Source: Ascochyta rabiei (Eukaryota > Ascomycota > Dothideomycetes > Pleosporales > Didymellaceae). Taken from it: a DNA stretch of 64,000 nt. Within the stretch, counting starts at the first letter, position 1, and the number at the start of each line of letters is the position of its first letter. Location of the stretch: contig NC_082410.1 in the NCBI RefSeq assembly GCF_004011695.2, forward strand, positions 1-64,000, in the 5' to 3' direction. The translations under genes and the position numbers were made by a program. Below, piece after piece: positions 1 to 10,260 of this stretch. The notes beneath the pieces were generated by a model. The model saw only the letters and a program-made list of their open reading frames with translations. It had not been told where the DNA came from and made no database searches.

Positions 1-95
1 ACCCTAACCCTAACCCTAACCCTAACCCTAACCCTAACCCTAACCCTAACCCTAACCCTAACCCTAACCCTAACCCTAACCCTAACCCTAACCCT
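1..95. repeat. Telomere, CCCTAA array
   Basis: About 16 uninterrupted CCCTAA units start at base 1, so the window begins at the chromosome end. The + strand is the C-rich strand and the G-rich TTAGGG strand runs leftward. The array stops at 95, where CCCTCTTCC replaces the unit. Confidence 0.98.
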
Positions 96-2740
96 CTTCC
101 TACATTAAAACCCTAACCCTTACCTCTACACTCTTTTACTCTCTTTTTCTTTTACATTTATCCTTCCTTACTCCTTCTTACTCCCTTCTTCTTAACTCTT
201 TTTCTCTACTATTTTCTTCTCTCTCTACTTTTTTACTCTTAACACTTACTTCTTTCTACTACTTCTTCTCTCTAATTCCTCACTTTCTTCTTCATCCTAC
301 ACTTCCTTTCTTTTTTCTTTTCTTAAACCTTAAAACTCTTCCTCTTCTCTCTCCCTTTTTCTACCTTTCTTCTACCCCATCTTTACCTACTCTTTCCACT
401 CACTTTTCTTTTTTTCAAACCCTAACTCTCTTCTTACACTAAAACCCTATCCCTCTTCTTATACTAAAACCCTAACCCTTACTCTTACACTCTTCTTTAC
501 TCTTCCTCTTACTTTTACCTTCTTCCTTCTCTACTTACATTCTTATCCCTTACAATCTTTACAATTTCCTTCTACTACTTCTTCTTTTTTCCTACTTCTT
601 CTCTCTTTCTCTCTTTCTCTCTTCTCCTCTTCTTCTAAACTCTCCTCTTTTTCTTTCTTCTTCTTACTACTTTCAAATTTTTACCTCTTTTCTAATCTTT
701 CTTAAAACCCTAACCCTTTCTTTCTTCTAAAACCTTAACTTAACCTTTTACTCTATACTTCTTCCTTTACTTTTCTTACTCTTCTACCTTCCTCTACACT
801 TCCTTCTCTACCTTCTACTCTTTCTTCTCTTAACACCTCTTTTCTTACTTTCTACTTTCTACTTTTCTTACTTTTCTTTCTTTCTTTTTATTTTACTTTT
901 TCTTTAACCCTTAACTTTTCTACACTACTTTCCTTTCTATACACCTTACCTTCCTCCTACACAACTATTTCCTTCTAAATTTACTCCTTCTTCTTCTTCT
1001 TTCTTTCTATTTAAATCTTCACTTACTTTACCTTTTCCTTCTCTCTCTTTTCTTTTTCAAACCTCATCTCTTTTCTTATTAACTTTCTCTCTTACCTTTA
1101 TTTTTAACCTTCTTACTTTTCTTTCATCTTTTTACTCTTTTCTCTCTTTTCTTCTTATTCTTCTCTTTTCTTCTTCTTCTTCTCTTTTCCTTCCATTCCT
1201 CTTACTCTCTTCTACATTATAACTTTTTTTTTCTTAAATCCTTTCTTAATTTTTTAAACACTTACTTCCTATCTTTTACCCCTTTTAACAACTCTTACTA
1301 CTTCCTTTTTTATTCTTCTCTCTCCTAAACCCTAACCTCTTTTCTCTTCTTCTTTTTCTATCTCCTCTTCTTCTTTACTTTTCTTAACTTTTCTTACTTT
1401 TCTACCTTTATTTTAACCTAACTACTTTACTACCTTCTCTACTTCTCTTTTTCTTCTCCTCTAACTTCTTCTATCTACTAAATTATTTCTATTTTTAATT
1501 GTCTTCTTCCTTCTTTTTATCTCTCTTCTTACACTTCTACCTACTTCTTTCTTTATCTATTTCTACTTCTTTTTTCTTAAACCCCTTCTACTCTCTCTAT
1601 ATTAACACCCTAACTCTCTTCTAACTCTAAAACCCTAACCCTCTTCTTATTCTAAAACCCTAACCCTCTTCTTACTCTAAAACCCTAACCCTTACACTTA
1701 CCCTCTTTTTCTCTCTTACTCTACTCTTTTCAATACTCTACTTTCTTCCTTACTTTATTCTTCTCTTTACTCTACTCTCTTCTACTTCTTCTTCTCTTAT
1801 CTTTTTCTTCCCTCTACTCTTCTACTCTTAACACCTATTCTCTAATCCTTACTACTTTTCTCTATCCTTTCTACACACCTTATCCTTTCTACTTCCCTTA
1901 TCCTTTTCTTTCCTTATTCTACTACTCCTAATCTTCTTCACTTTTCAACAATCTTTCTTTAAACTACCACTCTTTCTTTTCCTACTCTCCTTCTTCTCTC
2001 TTTTTTAAAACTTCAACTTTTACTCTTCTAACTTTTCTTCTAACCCTACCCCTCTTCTCACACTAAAACCTAACTATTATTATTACTTTCTTCTCTACTC
2101 TCTCTTACTCTATTCCTTACCTTCTTCCTTACATATAAACTTACTTTCTTACTTACCCTCTCTCTCTCTTACTTATTCTCTTTCTACCTTTCTCTTCTCT
2201 CTCTAATTTTTTACTCTTAATACTTACTCTCTTCTTCTTATCTTTTCTACTCCTCTTTTCTACTTACTTTTCTCTACTACTCTCTTTTCTAACACCTTAA
2301 CTTTCCTCCTTCTCTTCTTACACCTACCTTCAATCTGTACTCTCTCTTTTACTCTACTAACTTTTTCTAATTTTTCTTATCTTTTTACCTTCTCTCTAAC
2401 TATTCTTTTATTCAACATCTCCTCTAATCAACTATCTTCTTCTTCTACTTCCCTCTTTTCTCTTTAATTCTTTTTACTATTTAAAACTTATTTATATCTT
2501 ATCTTCTAACTTCCCTCTTCTATATATCTATTGTTTCTTTCCTTTTTCTTTTTATCTCTATCTACCATCTCTCGATTTTCTTTTGTACTTTTTTTATTAT
2601 TATTACTATCTTCTCCTACTTATAAATAACTCTTGACTCTATTCCTTTATACTTAACTAATACTATACTATTTTCCTTCTTTCTTTTCTTCTTTCTTTTC
2701 TTCTTCTTTACTACTATTACTACGCTACTGTCTTTTTCTC
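96..2740. repeat. Pyrimidine-rich, G-depleted subtelomere with degenerate telomere motifs
   Basis: No gene is seen here. The + strand consists almost only of C, T and A: between 96 and 2336 the only G I find is at 1501, and further Gs appear from 2337. Telomere-like motifs of the form AAAACCCTAACCCT recur near 103-120, 415-480, 700-735, 1325, 1607-1695 and 2040-2070. At 1607-1695 they form about three consecutive units of ~26 bp, telomere motif plus CTTCTTACTCT spacer. This reads as decayed telomeric sequence spread through a CTT/CTA-rich filler. Confidence 0.85.
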
Positions 2741-2744
2741 TCTC

Positions 2745-4170
2745 TTCTATTCCGCTCCGCGGTCTCAACCACCTCCCCTCCTTCACTCTCTTCTGTTCCG
2801 CTCCGCGGTCTCAACCACCTTCCCTCCTTCACTCTCAACCGCTTCGCTCCAGGGGCACATCCACGGGCCCCCCGCCTACCCCTCTACTCCCCTCTCCCAT
2901 GATACCTTATCACGGGCCCACCGCCTACCCCTCTTTCTCCCTCACCCTCTTTCTCCTCAACCACCCTCTTCTCCTTAACTCCCATCTCCTTTCTCCTTCT
3001 TTTACTTTTAACTCGACACTTACTTTTTCCTATTATTAACTTTCCCTTCCCTCCTCACTGCTCTCTTGTGACACCTGACGGGCCCACCACCCACCCCTCT
3101 CTTGCGCGTCACGGCCTTTTTAGTTTGCGGGCGCGTCTCTCTAACGCACAATATGCCCTGTGCACTCTTAGGCGGGTTTCCGTCATACCCCCTACCAGTT
3201 GCCGGCCTGCAAATGCGGGTAACTCTAACCCTAACCTCGACCTGTGTCTGGTCCTAAACCCAACTTCACTTATCTGACGTCTTTGTTACGCTTACTCTCT
3301 TGTAACGCCTTACAGGCCCCCCTTTAGTTCTTCTCCCCTAAACGCTGTCTCAATCGTTTCTACAGTTTAATGCTGTGCTCTTCTGCTTTTAACAACGGAT
3401 CTGCTCACTCTGTTAACCTTCTTGCTGGTTACCCGGCCTTTTACGGGCTGTTTGCTGTTGTCTCTTACCAGTCACAGGTCATGCTCCTCGACTGCCCGCC
3501 TTCCCTCCCTCTCCACCCTTTCGCCTTTCTCCAACGGTCTCGACCACGCTTCTGTTAACACTTGCTGCACTCTCAGACGGGTATCTGCTACACCCCTGTT
3601 ACGCGTCACTAACGCACCGGTTACGGGGGCCTCTTCACGGGTTACGGACCTCTCTACGGGCTCAGGGGCACCTCTACAGGTTGTACGCCTTACTGTCGGC
3701 CTCTTCTTATTCTGTGCTATTGTCAACTACTTTGCTCGGCGTCCTTGTAATACATTATCACGGCTTACCTCTCTACTGCTTTGCTATGTTAACCTCTCAA
3801 TGATACCTCATCACAGCTTCGTCGCCTACCTCTTCTCTTTTCTTAACTACTGCGCTTCTTGTGCCTCCCCACAGGCCTTCCGCCCCCCCCTTCTACTTCA
3901 CCGCTGCGCTCGGCTTCTTTGTGACACCTTACGGGCCCACCGCCCACCCTCTTCTCCCTTCTTCTCAGCGACCCTCTCTTAAAACACCCACGGGCCCACC
4001 GCCCACCCCTTCTTCTACCCTCTTCTCTCCCTTATCCCTTGCTCGTGATACCTTATCACGGCCCTACCCACCTCCCCTCTTTCTCCTTCACCCTCTACCG
4101 CCCCGCCCGACTGCTTTGTGACACCTGACGGGCCCACCGCCCACCCTTCTCTCACGCACTACAACATCTA
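2745..4170. repeat. GC-richer subtelomere with dispersed ~35-bp repeats
   Basis: No gene is supported. G content rises abruptly at about 2745. A CCGCTCCGCGGTCTCAACCACC-like module occurs near 2752 and 2794. A module built on GTGACACCTGACGGGCCCACCGCCCACC recurs near 2860, 2910, 3066, 3920, 3987, 4046 and 4115 with varying ends. Open frames here only read through repeat copies. Confidence 0.7.
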
Positions 4171-4480
4171 CAGGATTAGGAATGCCTTTCTGGCTGCGGC
4201 ACCACAATCAGGTTTGCTAAACTTCCCCTAACTACTGTTCTATCTTGTGACAATACTCTCTAAACGCCTAAAAACCTTTTTAAATGCATCCTCCTCTCTA
4301 TATCTTACTTTTCCCTAATTTTCGTTGTCTTAATCCTGCGCTTTCTTTTTAATACAAACGGCTGCTTTAGGTTAGGGACTTACTTACTTTTAGGTGCTCT
4401 TCCTAGTTTACGGGCTCTTTCTAGGCTGTGCGCTGTTCTTAAATGATTGGCTCTTACTACTTGGGGGCACTAATGTGGAC
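4171..4480. other. Non-coding stretch with no recognisable content
   Basis: AT-richer spacer between the CGGGCCCACC repeats and the G-rich repeats. I see no gene, RNA or repeat that I can support. Confidence 0.5.
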
Positions 4481-4481
4481 T

Positions 4482-4730
4482 CCCTTAGCTTGCAGGGACC
4501 ACTTTCGGGCCACTTGGGGGGACTACTTTCGGGCCACTTAGGGGAACTACTTGGGAACCACTTAGATTGGGGGACCTACTCAGGTTGGACGTGCCACTTA
4601 GGTAGGGCAACTACTTAGGTTAACGCACTACTTGTGGAACTACTTAGGGAACCACTTGTGGACCTACTTAGGCTAGGGGACTACTAGGCAACCACTTGGG
4701 TTGGCGGACCACTTTGGGAACCACTTGGGA
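4482..4730. repeat. Degenerate CTACTTAGG / CCACTTGGG repeats
   Basis: Short irregular units of the type GGGACTACTT(A/C)GGG and AACCACTTGGG recur through the stretch. The + strand is G-rich here, the reverse of the telomere-proximal tract, so strand skew flips near 4.4 kb. Confidence 0.65.
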
Positions 4731-4844
4731 TACTACGCGGGTTGATGCTTACTACGCGGGTTGATGCTTACTACGCGGGTTAATGCTTACTACGCGGGTT
4801 AATGCTGACTATGCGGGTTGGTGCTGACTACGTGGGTTGGGGGA
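4731..4844. repeat. 19-bp tandem repeat, about six copies
   Basis: The unit TACTACGCGGGTTGATGCT repeats at 4731, 4750, 4769, 4788 and 4807 with single-base variants (GTTGA/GTTAA, TACT/GACT). A last degraded unit begins at 4826 and runs into the GGTTGGGGG repeats. Confidence 0.9.
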
Positions 4845-5010
4845 TCCGCATGGGTTAGGGGCTCTACTTAGGTTGGGGGGGCTCTACATAGGTTGGGGGA
4901 TCCGCATAGGTTGGGGGCTCTACTTAGGTTGGGGGGCTTTACTTGGGTTGGGGGCTTTACTTAGGTTGGGGGATCCGCATAGGGTGGGGGGAACTACTCA
5001 GGTTGGTGGC
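4845..5010. repeat. G-rich tandem repeats with G-quadruplex potential
   Basis: Units of about 18-19 bp alternate GGATCCGCATAGGTTGGGG and CTCTACTTAGGTTGGGG. Many runs of four to seven Gs lie a few bases apart on the + strand, which could form G-quadruplexes. The open frame through it is only translated repeat. Confidence 0.8.
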
Positions 5011-5400
5011 TGTCTCTTGCGGGCGTCTGTGTTCTTCTACATGCTGTTGCTTGCTTAACCAAACCACATATAACCCTAACCCTATCCTGACATACGTCCC
5101 AGCCCCCACCGCAGCTCTAACACCTCTACTTGTCTCTGCTGCCCTCTTTACTTATGCTCTCTGCGCTTGTGTGCGCTTCTGCTCCTTTGTCTGTCTTGTT
5201 AATAATCTGCTTGCCGTAAACGCCAGTAACTCTACCTTAATTTGCGTCCAGACTGGAACTTAACCCTAATGCTAACTTGCGTCCGGGCCCGACCGCAACT
5301 CTACTACCCTGACTTCCGTCCCAGCCTGAACCTAACTCGGCTGCACCGCTTCTATGAATCGTAAGCGGAAATTCTTTTATTTGCTACTACTGCATCTACT
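5011..5400. other. Spacer with interstitial telomeric motifs, 3' flank of TLH copy 1
   Basis: Contains CCCTAACCCTA near 5073 and a loosely repeated ~30-bp module with CGTCC(A/G)(G/C)CCC near 5092, 5280 and 5310. No gene is supported on the + strand. The TLH frame from the right can be read into this stretch but is stop-rich there. Confidence 0.5.
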
Positions 5401-5404
5401 GCGT

Positions 5405-8400
5405 CTACTCAGCTAACAACCGCGTAATCTAACAAAATTCCTTAACTAAATTGTTGCTCTCTACGTTGTCTAGCGGCTGCTTCTTCCCTAAATATTTAAT
5501 TAACATCCTACCCGGTCCTGCATCGTCCACCCCAAGCTCCACTAATTAGACCTGCTATTGGGCATTTGCCTCTGTGTAACCGAATACTATGCCTATTAAC
5601 CCTGCGCTTAATACCCCAGTGTACTAACAAGTTCTGTCCTCTACTTGTTAATATCGCCCCTCCCCGTTCGGTTCCCAGCTATTGCAAATCTCCTGCGGCA
5701 CGCCACCGCACAGGAAACAGCCTAAAAACATGTTAAACCGAACTTGATCATCCATCCTCTGTACTATCTCTTTTGCTTTTTTACTTTCTGCCCTCTAACA
5801 CTGCCGTATGTTGTGTCTGCTCTGCGCGTTGCCCGCTCCCTTGCATATCCTGCATTAATTCGCCTACTACGCTAACTGCCTGCGCACCCACTCTATATCA
5901 GCAAACTCTTGCTGTCGATGCTCCGTCAACGTCTGCCACAGCCCCCGACGCGCCTGCTCCTGCTGCCAAAACACCTGCTGCACCTCTTCTTGCTCGGCTT
6001 CAACGACGTCTATCTCGTCCCGATCGTTGTTCTCTGGCTCGCTCTCTTCTTCTGTTTCTTCCTCTACCACCTCCTCCAGCTGCCCGTCTATCCCTCGACA
6101 CACGTCGCACATCTCCTCGTTGTCCTCCTCTCTACACCCTGCTTGATCCTTCCTCCCATCCAAATACCCGTCCAACACTTCCCTCCTGCAGCCAACCGCC
6201 CTGCTCTCGCCACCTTCCACATACTCCCTCACCATCTGCCGCTCAGCTTCTGTCCTGTTGTTGTTAGTGCGTTGTTTCCTATCCTAAACAATTAAAACTG
6301 CCTCGCTTTGCAACCCGTCCTAGCCTGCCCTGCCGCTCTCTTGTGCGTAATCTAACATGGTAAACGGCTAATTAATGTGAATAATGCACCGTACATCCGG
6401 TATGTCCACGCCTATCCCTAACGCGCTCGTTGCTACAATCACGCGCTGCTTACCTGCCATGAAGTCTGCTAACATGGTTGGCTTGCCTATAGCATCCGCG
6501 TGATACGCGTAACAATCCAATTGCTCTGCTATTGCCTTTACCTTCAGCTTTAAGTTGCTGTACACAATAAGCTTACCTGTCCTGTACTTCTACATCTTCT
6601 GCCGCACTGTCTTAACAACCATCAACTTAACGTCCTTCTTCTTCGCGGACTGGCTGATCTGGATGGTCTGATACGCCACGTTTGTCCTAGTAGTTAGTTG
6701 TCTAAACATCTTGACCTGCTTCTGCTTGTAATGCATTCGTTAATACAGCTCGTCTTCTTCTGTCAGCAGCAACGTTGCTGTTAACAGCACCATCTGCGTC
6801 TCAGCTGCTGCCAGCCTGCCGAGCTGTTGCATCTGCTTGCGGAACGTGTAGCAACGGTTCAACACAATGTAACACTTGTTAATCACGATGCGGTCCAGCT
6901 GCCGCGTCGCTCGCAGCCGGTTCAAAAACGTCGCGAACGCTTCTCCTACTGCCGACTCAGGCGTTACAAACACAATAGCTGCTGCGTCAGGCAGGCAGCA
7001 ACTCTGCCACTCGGCACACGATATCCCCAGCTCCTTGCATCGCCGCATCATGTCACTACGCAGCAAAACCAACGGCACAACGACGACCGTTGTTCTGCCT
7101 TGCTCTGCCCACGCCGGCAACATAAACAGCATGCTCTTGCCTGCGCCAGTCGGCATCACGGCCACAACAGGGCTCTCGCCGGCAATGATCGCCTTAATCG
7201 CCTCCTTCTGCACGCCTCTGAATTTGGCTTTCTTGCCCTTCATTCGCTTAAGTTGCGCTGCCGGGTCCATCTTCCTCAGCTGCTCCAGCCGCTCTATCCT
7301 CGCCTCGTCGGCCTCGCTCTTGAACGGCGCCTTCTTCTGCTTCTTAACGTCTGCCACTGCGTCTACGGCAGACTAGAAACCTAAAAACCGGTGCCAATTG
7401 GTGCTTGAGTTGCGGAACAGCTGCCGCCTGTCTGCTGTAACGCCTGCTATCTCTATGATCCCGCGCGTGTATACCATGCCGGCTACGTGCGCGCTGTGGC
7501 CGGCCTGCTTGTCCTAGATGTTGGCGAGCATATTCTCCTCATTCCACTCCTTGTTCTCCTCTCCCTCCTCTGCTCGAAATGCCGACAATGGCTGCAAAAA
7601 CCTCCGGCTGATGCTGATGGCAATCTCACGGTATGCTGCAATCGTCAACTCTTGCTTTAAACCTACTCTGCTTTTACGCTTTAGTATTTCACAAAATTGG
7701 TCGCTTGTCCACTTCCGTCTGCTGGGGTCCGCTGGCCACATGTGTGATGATATTGCCTCTTTCTCCTACACTATCGCCTCTAACTGCTGCTAAAACGGCA
7801 ACACCAACTACATGTAATACACCACCAGCTCGCCTACCTCGCGCAGCAAGTACCAGTGAATGATCTTAACATTGCTGCTTACAGCATACCCCTTATAGTA
7901 CCACGTAACAAACGCAACTATGCTGTCCTTAATAAAAATGTTTCAGTGGCCCCCCTTAATGGTGTTGCTGTGTTGAACGCTGCCTAACTCTGGCCACCTT
8001 GCGGGTTGCCCTTCTGCCATGTGCACTAACGCGGCCAGCTTCTCTTGAAACGCAATTACTTGATCCATGTACCGCTCCACCTCTTTCTAGTCGATGCCTG
8101 AACAGGTTCCTGGCTTAATGAACCTTTCCCTGACGCTGTTGTCCTGGCCTACCTGCTCAAACAACCACTTTTCCCTATCTACGGGCATGCGTGTGCAGTG
8201 GTCCTGCAAAAAGTTCCACCCTGGCCGCTTATTAGTCGGGTTGTCGCGCAGCTGCTCCCATGGGATTAGGGGCACTTGACCTGCTGTCTGCTCGCCGCAA
8301 AACAGCAACTCCTCCACCAGCAGCCGCTTGGCCTCAGCCTGCATACCGTGCACTATGCCGCAGAACTAGGCTATAGTGAAGTGCAAGTTCTTATACAGCA

Positions 8401-10057
8401 GCTCATCCTTCCCTATCCACTTAACATGGCTGCGCGACGTAGTGTTGTAGTGCACCTTCAGCCCGTACGTGCGTAAGTTAAGCATCTACTACATTAGGCT
8501 GTGGCTCCCTTGCACCATAAACCTGTCCATCATCTGCTGCACAAACTCTAAGCAGCCTTTAGGTTAACGCTGACTAGGGGGGCTACTGCCGCTGTCGCTC
8601 CCCCTGTACGCGCTATTGTTGTCGAACGCCTGCTCTTTAAACGGCTCAGACAGCTCTAGTGCGTGCTGCACGACCATGAAACAGGTGATTTTGATTACGG
8701 ATAACAAGATTGGCGGGTACAGCTCAGGGCCCTTCCAGCCGTCTTCCTTAACGCCGAGCACGGCTAACGCGCACACCATCGCGCAATTGTACTCCTTGCG
8801 GCAGATAGTCTGTTTAAGCAACACAATGCAAAAGTCCAAGCACGCTTTTTTAATCGGCCTCAGCTTCGCGTGCTTAGGCTCATTGTTGCGTTCAGACGGG
8901 TCCTGCTCGTCGTTAAGCTTATCGATCATCATCTCGTCCTCCTCTTCCTCCCCGTCCTCGTCCTGGTCCTCGTCCGCTATCTCCATCTCTGCCCCGCCTA
9001 CGTCTCTCTCTGCCTGCTCGATCAACGCCTCCCACGCCTCGCGCTGCTGCTGCGTGAAGCGGTACTTGGGGCTCTTCCAGCAGTGCTCCCTCTGCGTCTG
9101 TGCAAAAAACATCAGTATCTGCTTCTATAGACGTGACCGCTCTTTAATCAACTTCTTGTCCATGTACGCCTGCAGCAGCGTGTACCTAGTCTGATGCTTC
9201 TCTATACAAATAGCTTCCATACGCACAAATATGCCTGTCTGCTTAATAACAGACGTCTGGCTCACGCAGGCCAGTCCATCCATCGCGCTCCAAATTGCAG
9301 CCTTAACGGGCTCCTTATCTTTCTCTAGGTCTATGTTAGGCTCCTTAATGCTTGCTAGCAATTTGGTACGATCCAGTTTGTTTAAGTACAGCAGCTACCC
9401 AGTCCGCTCCAGCCATAGGGCTGCCTCGTCCTTCTCCCTGTCTTCGATTATTGTCTTTGTCCGGTTCTTGACGTTGGCCCACGTCTTAGCCATCTCCTCG
9501 CCTACACGCGCCCACGCTGCCTCGCCCTTAATAGGGACAGGCTGCGGACCGCTGTCTAGGGTGTGACGCACCTCGAAGTACTGTAATCTGTGCCAGCTGC
9601 CAAAAAGTCGCTGGCAGTGTACGCGCTTGCAGCCATCTTCGAGCTGGGCCTGTAACGCCTTTGCCCGGGTTCAGCTGGGGCGTCCGCATTTCTTTCCAGC
9701 TGACCACCCATGTGTCGTACGCTAATGTTCTTTCAGCATCTTTAGGCTGCGGAACACTAGTTAGCATGTCTCTGGTTCGAGTTAACACAGCAGCCCGTCG
9801 TCGAATACGGGCAGCTGGGGGATCGCCTGCACGCTGTTGCTGGGTATCTCCAACTCCGTAGGGTACTGTAGCAAGCCTGCCCACTGACGTACGGCTTCCC
9901 CAACCGCCTTAACGCTTTTAAGTGACTTCTTGTGCTGTTTGTGCAAGTGGCTCTTGATCTGATCTGGCTATACTGCGTATCGGCACGCTCTGCACACCGC
10001 GACCTGGTACTCAGCCAAGTGCTTAAAATACGGATTCTTGACTTCTTCTGCCGACAT
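5405..10057 (-). pseudogene. Telomere-linked RecQ-type helicase, copy 1 (nearly full length, RIP-mutated)
   Basis: OrsD-type TLH, a nuclear ATP-dependent DNA helicase family found next to fungal telomeres. Reading starts at the ATG at 10057-10055 and stays in one frame for about 1550 codons. The N-terminal OrsD zinc-finger module has C22, C25, H37 and H42. A long TLH-specific middle follows. The C-terminal RecQ core has Walker A PTGAGKS near residue 970, the DEAH box read as INKCY near 1060, LTAT near 1092, motif V near 1211-1222 and a motif VI-like DYAQESGRAG at 1236-1245, followed by stop 1246 and DG. A Cys-rich tail ends near 5405 (end uncertain). More than ten in-frame stops, nearly all TAG or TAA, and loss of the acidic DEAH residues make it non-functional. 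It pairs head-to-head with the gene at 10261. Confidence 0.9.
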
Positions 10058-10260
10058 GTTGGTGGCTTGGTTCTTGCTTGATCCAACGCTGCAGTCGCTG
10101 TTCTTATCGCTGGGTTATGTTAAGTTTCGCACCCCAGCTTGTGCGCCCGCTCATGTTGTACAGGCTGATCTCTGTTCGGTCTGTTACCCTGGTCAGGGGC
10201 TTAACCCAACAAATCTCTTTCTTCTTCCGCTGTATCTCCTACATTAATAAACAAACAGTT
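10058..10260. promoter_or_regulatory. Shared divergent promoter, copy 1
   Basis: This 203-bp gap separates the two start codons of the divergent pair and is nearly identical to the gap at 14105-14321. A perfect palindrome, CCCTGGTCAGGG, lies at 10187-10198. The segment GTGCGCCCGCTCATGTTGTA at 10141-10160 is unchanged between copies. Conservation beside RIP-damaged coding sequence suggests either recent duplication or a protected regulatory site. Confidence 0.6.

Noticed and set aside
3422..3982. 186-codon + strand open frame and its antisense partner
   Set aside because: Low-complexity Ser/Leu/Pro composition across dispersed CGGGCCCACC repeats, with no start context, domain or conservation.
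4837..5058. Gly/Leu/Arg-rich open frame
   Set aside because: It is the translation of the 18-19-bp G-rich repeats.
8616..9194. 192-codon + strand Ser-rich frame
   Set aside because: Antisense to the Asp/Glu-rich segment of TLH copy 1; similar shadows occur at copies 2 and 3.
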